Below are positions 1 through 8,381 of a stretch of DNA of 64,000 nt, piece by piece. The translations under genes and the position numbers were made by a program. Position 1 is the first letter of the stretch, and each line of letters starts with the position of its first letter. Under the pieces are notes generated by a model, which did not search any database, had not been told where the DNA came from, and saw only the letters and a program-made list of their open reading frames with translations. The DNA is from Streptomyces polyasparticus (lineage in GTDB: Bacteria > Actinomycetota > Actinomycetes > Streptomycetales > Streptomycetaceae). Location of the stretch: positions 1 through 64,000 of the forward strand of contig NZ_JACTVJ010000030.1 of NCBI RefSeq assembly GCF_014493765.1, read 5' to 3'.

Positions 1-118
1 TTCCCTTGCTCCGCAAGGGAATTGACGGCCCTTCGGGCCGTGGCTCGAATCGCTCCGCGATTCGGCCTGCGGAATTCGCTCCGCGAATTCCGGGTGGTAC
101 CTGCTCCGCAGATACCAC
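1..118. repeat. Telomere-like array of five palindromes
   Basis: Five consecutive hairpins are directly visible: 1-21 (9-bp stem), 25-41 (7 bp), 46-64 (8 bp), 70-92 (10 bp) and 94-118 (11 bp with one mismatch). Four of them share the same top, GC-TCC-GC, which reads GC-GGA-GC on the other strand. Streptomyces telomeres are known for closely packed palindromes with three-base GGA/TCC or GCA/TGC loops, thought to fold in the 3' overhang during terminal patching. The array being the first thing in the window supports a replicon end. The usual outermost palindrome is not seen, so a few terminal bases may be missing. An internal hairpin cluster is the alternative. Confidence 0.6.
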
Positions 119-209
119 AAAACGCAGCGAGGGGGCGGGGTCTCCCCCGGTTTGTGAGGATCCGTCAATTATTTTGAATGCTGCAGTATTTGACAAATTG
201 ATCGGTTTT

Positions 210-779
210 TTATGCTGCGAACCCGACGGCTGATACGTATTCGTATTGTCCCCACTGGGAGCCGAGGTCCACGATCGAGTCGATCCAGGCTTCGTCCAGG
301 GCGCTGGTGTCGCCGGCGGCCCAGGCTCGGATGATGGTGTCCCACTGACGGATGTTCAGGGTGCGGTATTCCAGGACGCGTTGGAAGCGGCGGTCGACCT
401 GGGACTGGTTGAGCGGGTGGATCTCGACGCGGGTGCCGCCTCGGCTGTTGAGGCGCTGGAGGAGGTAGCGGGCCACGTTGTGGCGGCGCACGGTGCGGTA
501 GGCAGTCTCGATCTTTTCGAGGTTTGCTTTGGAGGGCCGGCGGCGTCCGGTCTGCCAGGCTTTCAGGGTGCGGTCGGTGAGGGTCAGGCCGGCCGCATGG
601 GCCGCCTGGAGAGCGTGCGGGGTCCGCGTCAGATAATTCAACCGGGCCTTCAGGCCGCGGCGTTGGGTGATCGGGGTGGCGATGAAGCCGGCAAGCTCGT
701 CGAGCTGGCGGGCGACGGCATCGCTGCCTTTGACGCCGCGTGCACCATACTTTCCGAACTCGTGTGTCCTGTCCGGCAT
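210..779 (-). CDS. Tpg-like telomere terminal protein candidate (HTH protein)
   Basis: This 189-residue protein has the size and layout of Streptomyces terminal proteins (about 185 aa), which cap the 5' ends of linear replicons and prime telomere patching. A helix-turn-helix-like segment at about residues 45-85 contains TDRTLKAWQTGRRRPSKANL, comparable to the RTVERW..G....P stretch of Tpg. It is followed by a TRVEIHPL segment and a C-terminal acidic/aromatic part ending YVSAVGFAA. The ATG is preceded by a strong AAGGGAGG site. The gene points toward the telomere-like palindromes about 90 bp away, which supports the role. No Tap-like partner is seen. The assignment rests on layout and position, not on close identity; a plasmid HTH regulator is the main alternative. 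Confidence 0.45.
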   Translation of the reverse strand: MPDRTHEFGKYGARGVKGSDAVARQLDELAGFIATPITQRRGLKARLNYLTRTPHALQAAHAAGLTLTDRTLKAWQTGRRRPSKANLEKIETAYRTVRRHNVARYLLQRLNSRGGTRVEIHPLNQSQVDRRFQRVLEYRTLNIRQWDTIIRAWAAGDTSALDEAWIDSIVDLGSQWGQYEYVSAVGFAA

Positions 780-1301
780 TTCATCAACCTCCCTTTGTAT
801 CGCATTCGGATATGCGTCATCCTACCTCAACTCGCCTGATTTTATTGCCCTTTCAGTGCCAAATGAGAGCATTGTATTCGAGGAATCCGAAGGATTCGGG
901 CGCAGCGGTGGGGGTGCTGTATAGCAGTGTGTGTTTGCGAGTGTGTATGGCTTGGATGGGTGGCGGTGGGGTGGTTACGAACTACGAGGGGTACCACACC
1001 TGCATCCCAGTCACGAATCCGGAAGGTGAGACGCTTATGGGCAAGTGGACCTTCCCTTTCGCACGGGACCTTGTTCTCCAACACCACCTTCACCTGCACG
1101 CGCAAGGATGACGGCATCCTTCCAGGGGACTGAAGGTGCGGGCGCCTGTACGTAGGAGGCGCTGGCCTTCGTGGGCGGGGGCGTAGCGGCCCGGCGGTAT
1201 TCCACCCCAGAGCGAATCTCGGGGGCGCCGGGCCTCGCCTACGCGCTCCATTCCGGCACAGGTTGGCGCCGACCCTACCGGCGTCGTGGTGGTGATCGTG
1301 G
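780..1301. other. Gene-free stretch
   Basis: No convincing gene is seen. The AT-richer part at 800-880 lies upstream of the Tpg-like gene and should hold its promoter. The remainder contains only short frames without plausible composition. Confidence 0.5.
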
Positions 1302-1847
1302 TCAGGTGCCGGTCAGTTCGTTGTCGGGGTGGCAGCCGTCGCAGGCGTCGACGTCGTCTCGGCTCAGTGCTGACGTGGCCGCGGCTGCGTCGATCTTTTC
1401 GCCATCGGTGACGAGGTAGGTGCTGGTGTGCAGGTAGTAGCGCTGCTCGCGGTTGTCGCTCTTGCGGAGCCTCTGGATTCGGTACGTCGCGGGGGCTCGG
1501 TCGAGCAGGACCACCTCCGGTTGGCAGAGGCCGCACGGCGTGATGGGGCTATGGGTGTCTTCGAGTGCGTCCCTTGCGGCGTCGGGCCCGAATCCGGTGC
1601 TCTCGCCGGCGGGTCCGGGCTGTCGGGGACAGTCGTCGCGGTGGAGTTCCCCGCGGCCGGGCAGGGCGGCCGGCGCCAGGTGGTGGACGATCCGGTACGA
1701 GTGGGCGGGTCGGTTCAGCCATCCACGGGTCCGCCGACGGAATGCGCTGAACTGCTGAGACGCCGCCGCAGCCAGGTGGTGATCCCGCGTAGTGGTGTGG
1801 AGCTTCCCGGTGAACTGCCGTGCGCCGACGCTGCCGTGCCCAGTCGG
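1302..1847 (-). pseudogene. Decayed gene of unknown function (CxxC motif near the end)
   Basis: An open minus-strand frame runs from a stop at 1848-1850 to the stop at 1302 without a good start codon near its 5' end. Its translation looks protein-like throughout and contains a PCGLC (CxxC) pair followed by QPEVVLLDRA and a stretch ending KSDNREQRYYLHTSTYLV. The only start lies deep inside, a GTG at 1512-1514 that would give 70 residues. The simplest reading is the 3' part of a larger gene that lost its beginning, lying among other gene fragments in this subtelomeric segment. I do not recognise the family; the layout is reminiscent of zinc-ribbon DUF6083-type Streptomyces proteins, but that is weak. 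Confidence 0.4.
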
Positions 1848-1900
1848 TCAAGCACGTGTCGATCTTCTCCGAACGGCCCGCGACCCCAACCAGCGGAGCG

Positions 1901-2203
1901 CTACTGTCCTGTGCCTCCGAGCCGGGACTCCAGCGTGAGATCCGCGGCGAACGGCTCGAGGGAGGCAACGGCCGCCCCGGGAACCTGAGGCAGAGCCAGG
2001 CTCAGGGACTGCCGTGATGTGAGGGTGAAGGGCCCGGACCGCCAGTCGTCCACGGTGTCGCTCTCCAGGACCAGCGGGCCTGTCGTAACGAAGGCGACCG
2101 GTCCCCGGCACGCCAGGGTCTCGGTCATCTCCTTGAGGGATGTGTCCTCGGTGCCCCTTGGCACCTGTCCCGCGAAACCGGCATAGCCGACCAGCCCACA
2201 CAT
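1901..2203 (-). pseudogene. 5' fragment of asparagine synthetase (class II glutamine amidotransferase domain)
   Basis: The product starts MCGLVGYAGFAG and continues EMTETLACRGP, the unmistakable N-terminus of AsnB-type asparagine synthetases, where Cys2 is the nucleophile of the glutaminase site. After about residue 35 the family resemblance stops and the frame ends at 100 residues, whereas AsnB is about 600. Most of the glutaminase domain and the whole synthetase domain are missing, so this cannot be a working enzyme. It probably arose by a deletion that fused the start of asnB to unrelated sequence. Neighbouring fragments on both sides fit the decayed nature of this segment. Confidence 0.6.
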
Positions 2204-2440
2204 CGTTGAAACTCCCCGCGCCCCAGCGCGGGGGCGTGTCGCACGATCCGGATCCAGGGGCCTTCGCCCACCCTGCGCAATCCGCGCCGAGGACGAAAGG
2301 GCCCGGTGCCGGACCCGGTACGCCGGACACCGCCACAGAAACGATCAAGCCGCGCCCGTGTCACTGTTTTCACACAGCGAATCGCCCGAACGGCCGCCGG
2401 CCCCTCTTGATCTGGTCCTCCTCAAGCGGACCGGACGAGA

Positions 2441-2857
2441 TCAACCGAGATAGGCACCAGACCAACGGGATGCGGCACGGGCCGCTTGCTCCCGTACGGC
2501 CTGGGCGAGGCCGTCGGCGTCAAGGCGCCGCGCCCAGCCCGGCATGTTCTTGGCGAGCAGCGTGATGCGCAGCGGCGGCTCCGCCACGTGAGCTCCGCCG
2601 CGGACCGGCGTACGGCGCTTCGCGACCTCCTCCGGAGCGTGTGCGGCCACCGCGAGCTCGACACCGAAGACGGGACGTACGCCGTACTTGGCGCAGGCCT
2701 TCGCGAAGCGCACCGCGCCGGCGACGGTGTCCCTGTCGGTCAGCGTGAGCGTGCCCATGTCGAGCTCCGTGGCGCGGCGGACCAAGGCCTCGGGGTGAGA
2801 GGCGCCGTAGCGGGCGGAGAAGCCGGAGGCCGCATGCAGGTGTGTAACACCCGCCAT
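2441..2857 (-). pseudogene. 5' fragment of DnaE-type DNA polymerase (PHP domain only)
   Basis: The 138-residue product opens with a PHP-domain start: THLHAASGFSARYGASHPE, then LTLTDRDTVAGAVRFAKAC and GVRPVFGVELA. This matches the N-terminus of bacterial DnaE and especially the error-prone DnaE2, which is normally above 1000 residues. Palm, fingers and all polymerase residues are absent, so polymerase activity is excluded. The last 40 residues still resemble the PHP region (RITLLAKN), so the break lies near residue 115-138. A LexA-type box sits 64 bp upstream, as expected for dnaE2 of the SOS mutasome. Most likely a remnant of an SOS-controlled dnaE2. Confidence 0.6.
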
Positions 2858-2920
2858 GGTCGACGGTCTCCCTTCTCCTCCCCTTTCGCCCGGCTGATCC
2901 CCGTCCCCCGATCAGATGTT

Positions 2921-2934
2921 CGAATGTCTGTTCG
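2921..2934. promoter_or_regulatory. LexA (SOS) box candidate
   Basis: The 14-mer CGAATGTCTGTTCG matches the Gram-positive/actinobacterial LexA operator pattern CGAAC-N4-GTTCG with one deviation (T for C at position 5). It lies 64 bp upstream of the DnaE2-like fragment, a family that LexA controls in actinobacteria. A second TTCGAA overlaps its right side. Confidence 0.5.
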
Positions 2935-3048
2935 AAAACGATAGCGCGTTGAGCCCCCAGGTACGAACGATGCGACAGGTGTGACTTCGTCTTTTAGTTG
3001 GCGGGTGAGCGTTTTACATGGCGGCGCGTGTGCGTACGGAAGGGCGCG

Positions 3049-4932
3049 TCAGTGTGGGCCGTGGGGCGTGTTCCGGTCGATGCGGGTGGCGAGGGCGGTG
3101 GCGTAGTCGCGGAGGTGTTCGCGCAGGAGGGCGTGAAGCCGTTCACGCGGCCGTTTGAGGTTGATCGCTTCGATGACGGCGCGATCGTGGTGAGTGCGTT
3201 CGCCCTGGGCGAGCTGCGGTGCGTAGCGGGTCTCGCCGTGGGTGATGTGCGCCCAGACGGTGGCGGATGCTCCGGTGTGGCGGGCTGGAGTCCAGGTGGT
3301 GGAGCGCAGAGAGGCTGGGTTCTGCCGGCGGGAGATCTGTTGGATGAGGGCGTCCCAGTCCTCTGGTGGGATGTGCCAGTGGTGTAGGGCTGCGCGCCGG
3401 TGGTGGTAGTCGATGGGGGCCGGGTCGGCCATGATCTTTTCGGCGATCTCGCTGAGGGCCGTGCGGTAACGCATGGCGTTGTCGCCGGACTGGAGCCAGG
3501 ACAGGGTCATGCTGAAGCGGGCGCTGGAGGGGCGCAGGCCGAGGTAGGCGCGGGCTTCGCGGTGTCCGATGGGCAGGGCCATCTGTACGAGGTGGATCGC
3601 TGCGGCACGGCGTACCGCTGCGGGGGGTGCTGGCCGGGTTTCGAGGTGGGCGAGGTGGGCGAGGTGAGCGTCGGGGAGGCACTGGGGGATGCGGCGCGCA
3701 TCGAGCTGTCCGCGGTGGTGGGTCGGGGGCGTGAAGGCGGGCGTCCGGTATCGGCGTCTTGTCAGCTCGGCGCGGTGGCTGTCGGAGGCGGCGCGCAGTG
3801 CGGGTGAGCCGTGGTCGAGGAGGCGCAGCAGTCCTTCGCGGGCGTGTCGGATCGGCACGCGGGCGTCGAGCAGGGTGCGCAGGCGGCCTGCGGCGTCGGG
3901 TGCGGTGAGGATTTGATGGGCCACGGTGAGGAGCGCAGCACCGGCTTGCGGGTCCGTGAGCGGTGAGGTGAGGTCGCCCAGTTTGACCTGTCCTGTCGTG
4001 TGGTGCGTCGGGGCGGTGGCCATCGCGTGCTCCAGTGGGGCCATGAGTGCCGCGGGGCCGTCAGGGACGGGGAGGTAGGTGGCGGTGGGCCAGGTGCTGG
4101 TGATCAGCGTGACCACGGTACGCAGGTCGGTGAAGTACTGGCTGGCGGTGGCCGTTTGGCCAATGCTGACGGTTGTGACGCCCGGGGTGGTGGCGAGGTG
4201 GTGGAAGCGTTCTTGTACGGCGAGCAGGCGCGGATCTGCCGCAGGTCCAGGGAACGCGTGGTCGAGCCGGGCGCCACATGCCCACGGGGCGTTACCGCGG
4301 GGATTGGTCAAGTCGGCCGGGCGGCTGCGGCATTGGGCGGGGTGGAGGCGGGTGCGGGGTGAGGGGATCAGCTGCGGAGGCCGCCAGGCTCCGGTGGTCT
4401 TGAAGCCGGTGGACAGCGCCGGGCTGTCGCACGTCGGGCAACGCCATCGCAGATATCGCTGGTGGGTGGGGCAGATGAAGGTGATCGGAAGTTTCCACAG
4501 TCCTTGCCAGGGGCTGGGTGCTTCCGTGTCGGCGGCCTCGGCGAGGCACTGGGGGCAGTAGCGGCTGAACCGCGTGAAGATCCATTCATCGTGGACCAGT
4601 TGAATGTGGTGGTCGCGGGGGAACCCGAGGTAAGGCGAGTGCAGTTGCGGGTAGCCGGGGGCCTGCCCGGCCAGGGTGAGCCGGTGGACGGCCTCGGGAT
4701 CGAGCCTTAGGACATGGGCGAGTGCCTGGGCGGCCTTCTCGTCCAGCCGTACGCCTTGGTAGGTGGCCAGGCGAGCGGCCGGTGCGGTGGGGCTCGAGCG
4801 CAGCCCGGCGCGGTCGGCGAGCACCAGGGGCGTGGTCCGCAGCCGGTACGACAGGCGCATCAAGACGCTCGCCAGCGTCTCCCCCGCAACCGGGGTGATA
4901 CTGCGCGGCAACGCGCGAAGCGTCGAGGACAC
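3049..4932 (-). CDS. TniQ/TnsD-family transposition target-selection protein
   Basis: A 627-residue TniQ-family protein. In Tn7-like and Tn5053-like elements TniQ/TnsD proteins bind target DNA or a targeting complex and recruit the AAA+ regulator TnsC/TniB. Typical signs are the N-terminal GETLASVLMRLSYRL segment and two zinc-binding clusters: YCPQCL near residue 122, then CPTHQRYLRWRCPTCD near 150-170. The long C-terminal part (about 250-627) would give target specificity; it is much longer than minimal TniQ and closer to a TnsD-size protein. It is the last gene of a tightly packed four-gene operon, starting at a GTG 6 bp after tniB. No CRISPR-Cas genes are present, so targeting should rest on this protein. 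Confidence 0.85.
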   Translation of the reverse strand: MSSTLRALPRSITPVAGETLASVLMRLSYRLRTTPLVLADRAGLRSSPTAPAARLATYQGVRLDEKAAQALAHVLRLDPEAVHRLTLAGQAPGYPQLHSPYLGFPRDHHIQLVHDEWIFTRFSRYCPQCLAEAADTEAPSPWQGLWKLPITFICPTHQRYLRWRCPTCDSPALSTGFKTTGAWRPPQLIPSPRTRLHPAQCRSRPADLTNPRGNAPWACGARLDHAFPGPAADPRLLAVQERFHHLATTPGVTTVSIGQTATASQYFTDLRTVVTLITSTWPTATYLPVPDGPAALMAPLEHAMATAPTHHTTGQVKLGDLTSPLTDPQAGAALLTVAHQILTAPDAAGRLRTLLDARVPIRHAREGLLRLLDHGSPALRAASDSHRAELTRRRYRTPAFTPPTHHRGQLDARRIPQCLPDAHLAHLAHLETRPAPPAAVRRAAAIHLVQMALPIGHREARAYLGLRPSSARFSMTLSWLQSGDNAMRYRTALSEIAEKIMADPAPIDYHHRRAALHHWHIPPEDWDALIQQISRRQNPASLRSTTWTPARHTGASATVWAHITHGETRYAPQLAQGERTHHDRAVIEAINLKRPRERLHALLREHLRDYATALATRIDRNTPHGPH

Positions 4933-4938
4933 GAGGGC

Positions 4939-6237
4939 TCAGGCCCCCTGCTTGAGGTCGGGGCCACCGGGCCCGTGGTCGTCGAAGACGGTATTGCGCC
5001 GGGACTTCTTGGCCGTCGAAGGCTTCGCTGGTGTCCGCTTCTTGCGTTTCGCGGGTGGGCTGGGCACGGCGGGGATTTCGCCGGCTTCCGGGTCGCGGCC
5101 GATCGCGCCGGACAGGTCGAGCATGATGTCGTCGAGGAGGTCCTCGGTGAGCTGCTCGGTGCCGGTGGCCATGGCTTCCTGGCAGCCGTCTTCGATGAGC
5201 CGCTCGAGGAGCCCGACCACGCCCTGGGTGCGTTCGAAGAGGTATTCCGGCATGCCGTGCTCGGTGAGCATCCCCGCCTGTGCGTTCATGAGCCGCAGTT
5301 GCTCCTCCACACCGGCCAGGTGCTCGACCCATGCCTGGATCTGGGCTGCGGTGTCGTAGCAGAAGCGGCCGAGTTCGACGAGGTCGAAGCGCCGCTCGGT
5401 CTGGGTGGGCTCAAGCCCGTGGACGACGGAGCTGCGCGAGGACATCACGATGCGGCCGGTGCGCGGGTCGGTGCGGCCCTCGCGCAGGAGTCCGGAGGCG
5501 GGAATGTTGACGCCGACGAGGATGAGAGTGACGTGCATGCTCATGAACGCCCTGATCAGGTCCAGCGTGTCCTGGTCGTCGGCCCGATGCATGCGCAGCC
5601 TCGTGATGTCGTCCAGGATCAGTACGCGGGTGCCGTGATCGTGCAGCGAGGCGGCGACCTGGTGGACGAGGTCGGGCAGGTCCATGTTCTTCGTCGGAGC
5701 GCCGAAGAAGTTCAAGATGGCCTTGCACGTCGACTTCGGCTTCGCCGTGACCGGGGTCTGCACATAGGCGACCGGCACGTACAGATCATGGCCGCCGGGC
5801 ACGTCGTTCGGATTGAGGCCCTGGTTCAACTCGCGCCAGGAATCTTCGAACGCCGCGGCGATCTCACACACTGTCTCCGTCTTGCCCTGGTAGCCGCCGC
5901 CCGTGACCATCACCCCCGGCCGGGTGGACGGCTTCGACTTGAACGCGTTCGCCCGCATCCTCGCCGTCAATGCCCGGGCGACCTGTCGGCTCATCGGTGT
6001 GTGCAGCAGCGGAAGGTTGGCGTGCGTGGCGGTCCGATGCAGGTCGTAGAGGGACTTCTCCCGCGCGGGCATCCCCCGCCACCGGGCCGGCTCCAACCGG
6101 GGCGCGGGCACGAACTGGTGCCGTGTGCGCCGCCACAGGTCCCACCCTTCGACGGTGTCCCGCTGCGCCGGCATCCCTGACCACCCGTGCCAGCCGTTCT
6201 CCCCGTCGGCCAGGTCGCCGAACATCACCGAACTCAC
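4939..6237 (-). CDS. TniB/TnsC-type AAA+ ATPase of a Tn7-like transposon
   Basis: A 432-residue AAA+ ATPase that should couple target recognition (TniQ) to the transposase by forming ATP-dependent filaments on DNA. Walker A is GGGYQGKTE at about residues 111-119 and Walker B is VLILDDITR at about 203-210, followed by a sensor-like LILVGVNIPAS. The C-terminus is lysine-rich (PPAKRKKRTPAKPSTAKK), perhaps a DNA or partner contact. The GTG start overlaps the stop of the upstream transposase by 4 bp, so translation is coupled, and tniQ follows after 6 bp. Gene order tnsA-tnsB-tnsC-tniQ is that of actinobacterial Tn7-like elements. Confidence 0.85.
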   Translation of the reverse strand: MSSVMFGDLADGENGWHGWSGMPAQRDTVEGWDLWRRTRHQFVPAPRLEPARWRGMPAREKSLYDLHRTATHANLPLLHTPMSRQVARALTARMRANAFKSKPSTRPGVMVTGGGYQGKTETVCEIAAAFEDSWRELNQGLNPNDVPGGHDLYVPVAYVQTPVTAKPKSTCKAILNFFGAPTKNMDLPDLVHQVAASLHDHGTRVLILDDITRLRMHRADDQDTLDLIRAFMSMHVTLILVGVNIPASGLLREGRTDPRTGRIVMSSRSSVVHGLEPTQTERRFDLVELGRFCYDTAAQIQAWVEHLAGVEEQLRLMNAQAGMLTEHGMPEYLFERTQGVVGLLERLIEDGCQEAMATGTEQLTEDLLDDIMLDLSGAIGRDPEAGEIPAVPSPPAKRKKRTPAKPSTAKKSRRNTVFDDHGPGGPDLKQGA

Positions 6238-8381
6238 GCCAGCTCCCCGCCCTCGTCCTCATCTTCGGCATCCGCGTTGTTGGGATGGCTGTCCTGCGCG
6301 GGCAGAAGAAAGAGGTTTTGCGCGCGGACGGTGTCGGCGAGCAGCGGGGCCGGCTTCGGCCGGTCGGACAGGGCTTGCTCGCGCCGCTGCCGGCGCTGCG
6401 CCGCCAGCGCGCTGCGGGTCTGCTCAACAATCTCCACCGGGCGCAGCACCGGCGCCGGCCCCTGCGGGACCGGAGTGCTCTGCGACGGAACGGGCTGTGC
6501 AGGCCGATCGGTTGCGGCGGCGCGGGCGCGGGCCAGTTCGCGGGCCCTCTCGACCCGCTGCTTCTTGCTGAGCTGGGTCGGCCACACCTCCACGGGGGTG
6601 TGGCGGGCGATCAAGTCCAGCAGGACCGGCAGCAGTTCGGTGTCGTCTTTGGGTTTCAGCCCGGCGCGTGCCGCTTCCTGCAGCACCGCCTTCACGCGGG
6701 CGTCGCCGAAGGCCGGGATGTCCTGGCCGGGCGGTAGCCCGTTCCAGGCCAGGGTGTGCCAATCGCCGGTGGCGGGGTCTTCGAAGTACACCTGCCGCGC
6801 ATCGCGCGGATCCCGGCTGATTGCCCACTTCCCCTGGTGCATGCCGCCGCGTGCGGACAGCCGCGAACGATACGGATCGAGTACGGCGGCGTCCCGCCCG
6901 TACCAGAGGCCGCCGATTTTCACCCCGCGCCGCCCGTGGATCTTCACGTAGCTCACGGGCAGCAGCTCGAAGTACAGCTCGGGCTCGGGGACCTGCAGAC
7001 TGATACCCTCGCGGGCCGCAGCGGTGGCGAACAGCGTGTTCGGGCTGTGCGTGCCGCCTGGGTCCCAGGCGGGCGCGTACTGGTCGAGGGCACGGTTTTG
7101 CCACACCCGCACGATCCACGTGGCGAGGAGATGCTCCATTTCCGACAGCGTCCACGTCGCATCGCCTTCCGGGTCGGCGCCGCGATCGGCGGTGTCGATG
7201 CCTTGGTAGCCGAGCAGTAACTCCAGCAGCAGCGACTGGATTCCGGCGAAGGCGCGCTCGCAGGCGGCTTTGTCCTGCGGGCGCATCACCCGCGCCGGCA
7301 GCACATCCACCCCGAGCCTTCGGGAGACCTGGATGAGGTGGTGGTTCTTGTAGACGCTGCCGTGATCACTGGTGATCGTCTCTGGAGCGAAGAACGGCCG
7401 GGCCGCCACCGGATGCCCGGCAAGCTCGGTGACAAGGGCCTGCGGAACGCCTGGGTAGTGCCAGGCCATCTCCTCGCCCCAGTCGCGGCGCATCGGCAAC
7501 GGACACAGCACGTCGCGCAGCAGCATCGCCACCTCGATCGACGCGTCCGCCACCGGGGTCAGCCGGAACGCGACCAGGCTGTGCGTGTAGGCGTCCAGGG
7601 CCAGGGTGAGATCCACGCTGATCGGCTCGCCGAACACATCGTCGAGGACCTTCACCGACAGCGGCGTCGTGTCCAGGAGCACCACCTGCCCGGGACGGGA
7701 GATCGCCACGCGCCCCCACCCGGTGTCCACCGCGGCTGCCGAGCGCAGATACTTCTGCCGCGGCGCGTTGGAGCCGAACCACTCCCTCCACACCCCAGCC
7801 AGCGTGGTGTAGTGCGGGATCTTCACGTCCGGGCCGTACTTCTCCCGCACGTACTGGTGGATCATCCGCTCCCTGGTACGCATCGACAGCTTCGAGCGGT
7901 GTAACGACTCCGCATGCACCGCCTTGAGCGCCTCCGCGACCGGCTCGGTGATCGACCGGTGCCCGGAGCGCCGCCGCGTCCAGCGCCCGTCCGCCAATCC
8001 GAGCAACCCCTCGGCCCGGTGCGCGGCCGCCATCCGCTCCAGTGTCCGAAAGCTGATCGCGCCCAACCCCAGGGTCTTCGCGTCCTGCGGTGCCAAGGCG
8101 TTCAATTCGGCGACCTTCGCGAGGCGCCGCTCGGTCAGCGTCGTGGCATCCGGATCGTAGGCGGGGCGCGGCTCCCCAGGCGCCGCCCAAAAGGGACTGC
8201 CGGAGCGGTAGCCGGTCTCCACCTCCAGCAGATGCGCCAGCCGAATCTGCGCCCGCTCGAAGTCCTTCTCCTTGAGATCGGACTCTCTCGCCGCCTGCCG
8301 ACTTCCGTGGCCTGCAGACTCAGCGGCGGGCGAACCGTGCTCCTCGGCGCCCCGATCCGGGGAACTGGAATCAGCGGTCAT
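6234..8381 (-). CDS. TnsB/TniA-type DDE transposase
   Basis: A 715-residue Mu/TnsB-type transposase that would cut and join the 3' ends of the element. The integrase core is visible: first Asp in VVLLDTTPLSV (about residue 236), second Asp in TSDHGSVYKNHH (about 336) and the Glu in DKAACERAFAGIQ (about 370). N-terminal helix-turn-helix segments bind the ends; the segment after 600 is the probable TnsC-contacting tail. I chose the ATG at 8379-8381 because it forms an ATGA overlap with the tnsA stop; a frame extension of 13 residues upstream is unlikely. Length is normal for the family. Confidence 0.88.
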   Translation of the reverse strand: MTADSSSPDRGAEEHGSPAAESAGHGSRQAARESDLKEKDFERAQIRLAHLLEVETGYRSGSPFWAAPGEPRPAYDPDATTLTERRLAKVAELNALAPQDAKTLGLGAISFRTLERMAAAHRAEGLLGLADGRWTRRRSGHRSITEPVAEALKAVHAESLHRSKLSMRTRERMIHQYVREKYGPDVKIPHYTTLAGVWREWFGSNAPRQKYLRSAAAVDTGWGRVAISRPGQVVLLDTTPLSVKVLDDVFGEPISVDLTLALDAYTHSLVAFRLTPVADASIEVAMLLRDVLCPLPMRRDWGEEMAWHYPGVPQALVTELAGHPVAARPFFAPETITSDHGSVYKNHHLIQVSRRLGVDVLPARVMRPQDKAACERAFAGIQSLLLELLLGYQGIDTADRGADPEGDATWTLSEMEHLLATWIVRVWQNRALDQYAPAWDPGGTHSPNTLFATAAAREGISLQVPEPELYFELLPVSYVKIHGRRGVKIGGLWYGRDAAVLDPYRSRLSARGGMHQGKWAISRDPRDARQVYFEDPATGDWHTLAWNGLPPGQDIPAFGDARVKAVLQEAARAGLKPKDDTELLPVLLDLIARHTPVEVWPTQLSKKQRVERARELARARAAATDRPAQPVPSQSTPVPQGPAPVLRPVEIVEQTRSALAAQRRQRREQALSDRPKPAPLLADTVRAQNLFLLPAQDSHPNNADAEDEDEGGELA

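Noticed and set aside
4714-6180. Plus-strand 488-codon frame over the TniQ/TniB genes
   Set aside because: Antisense shadow without motifs; the minus-strand genes have clear ATPase and zinc motifs.
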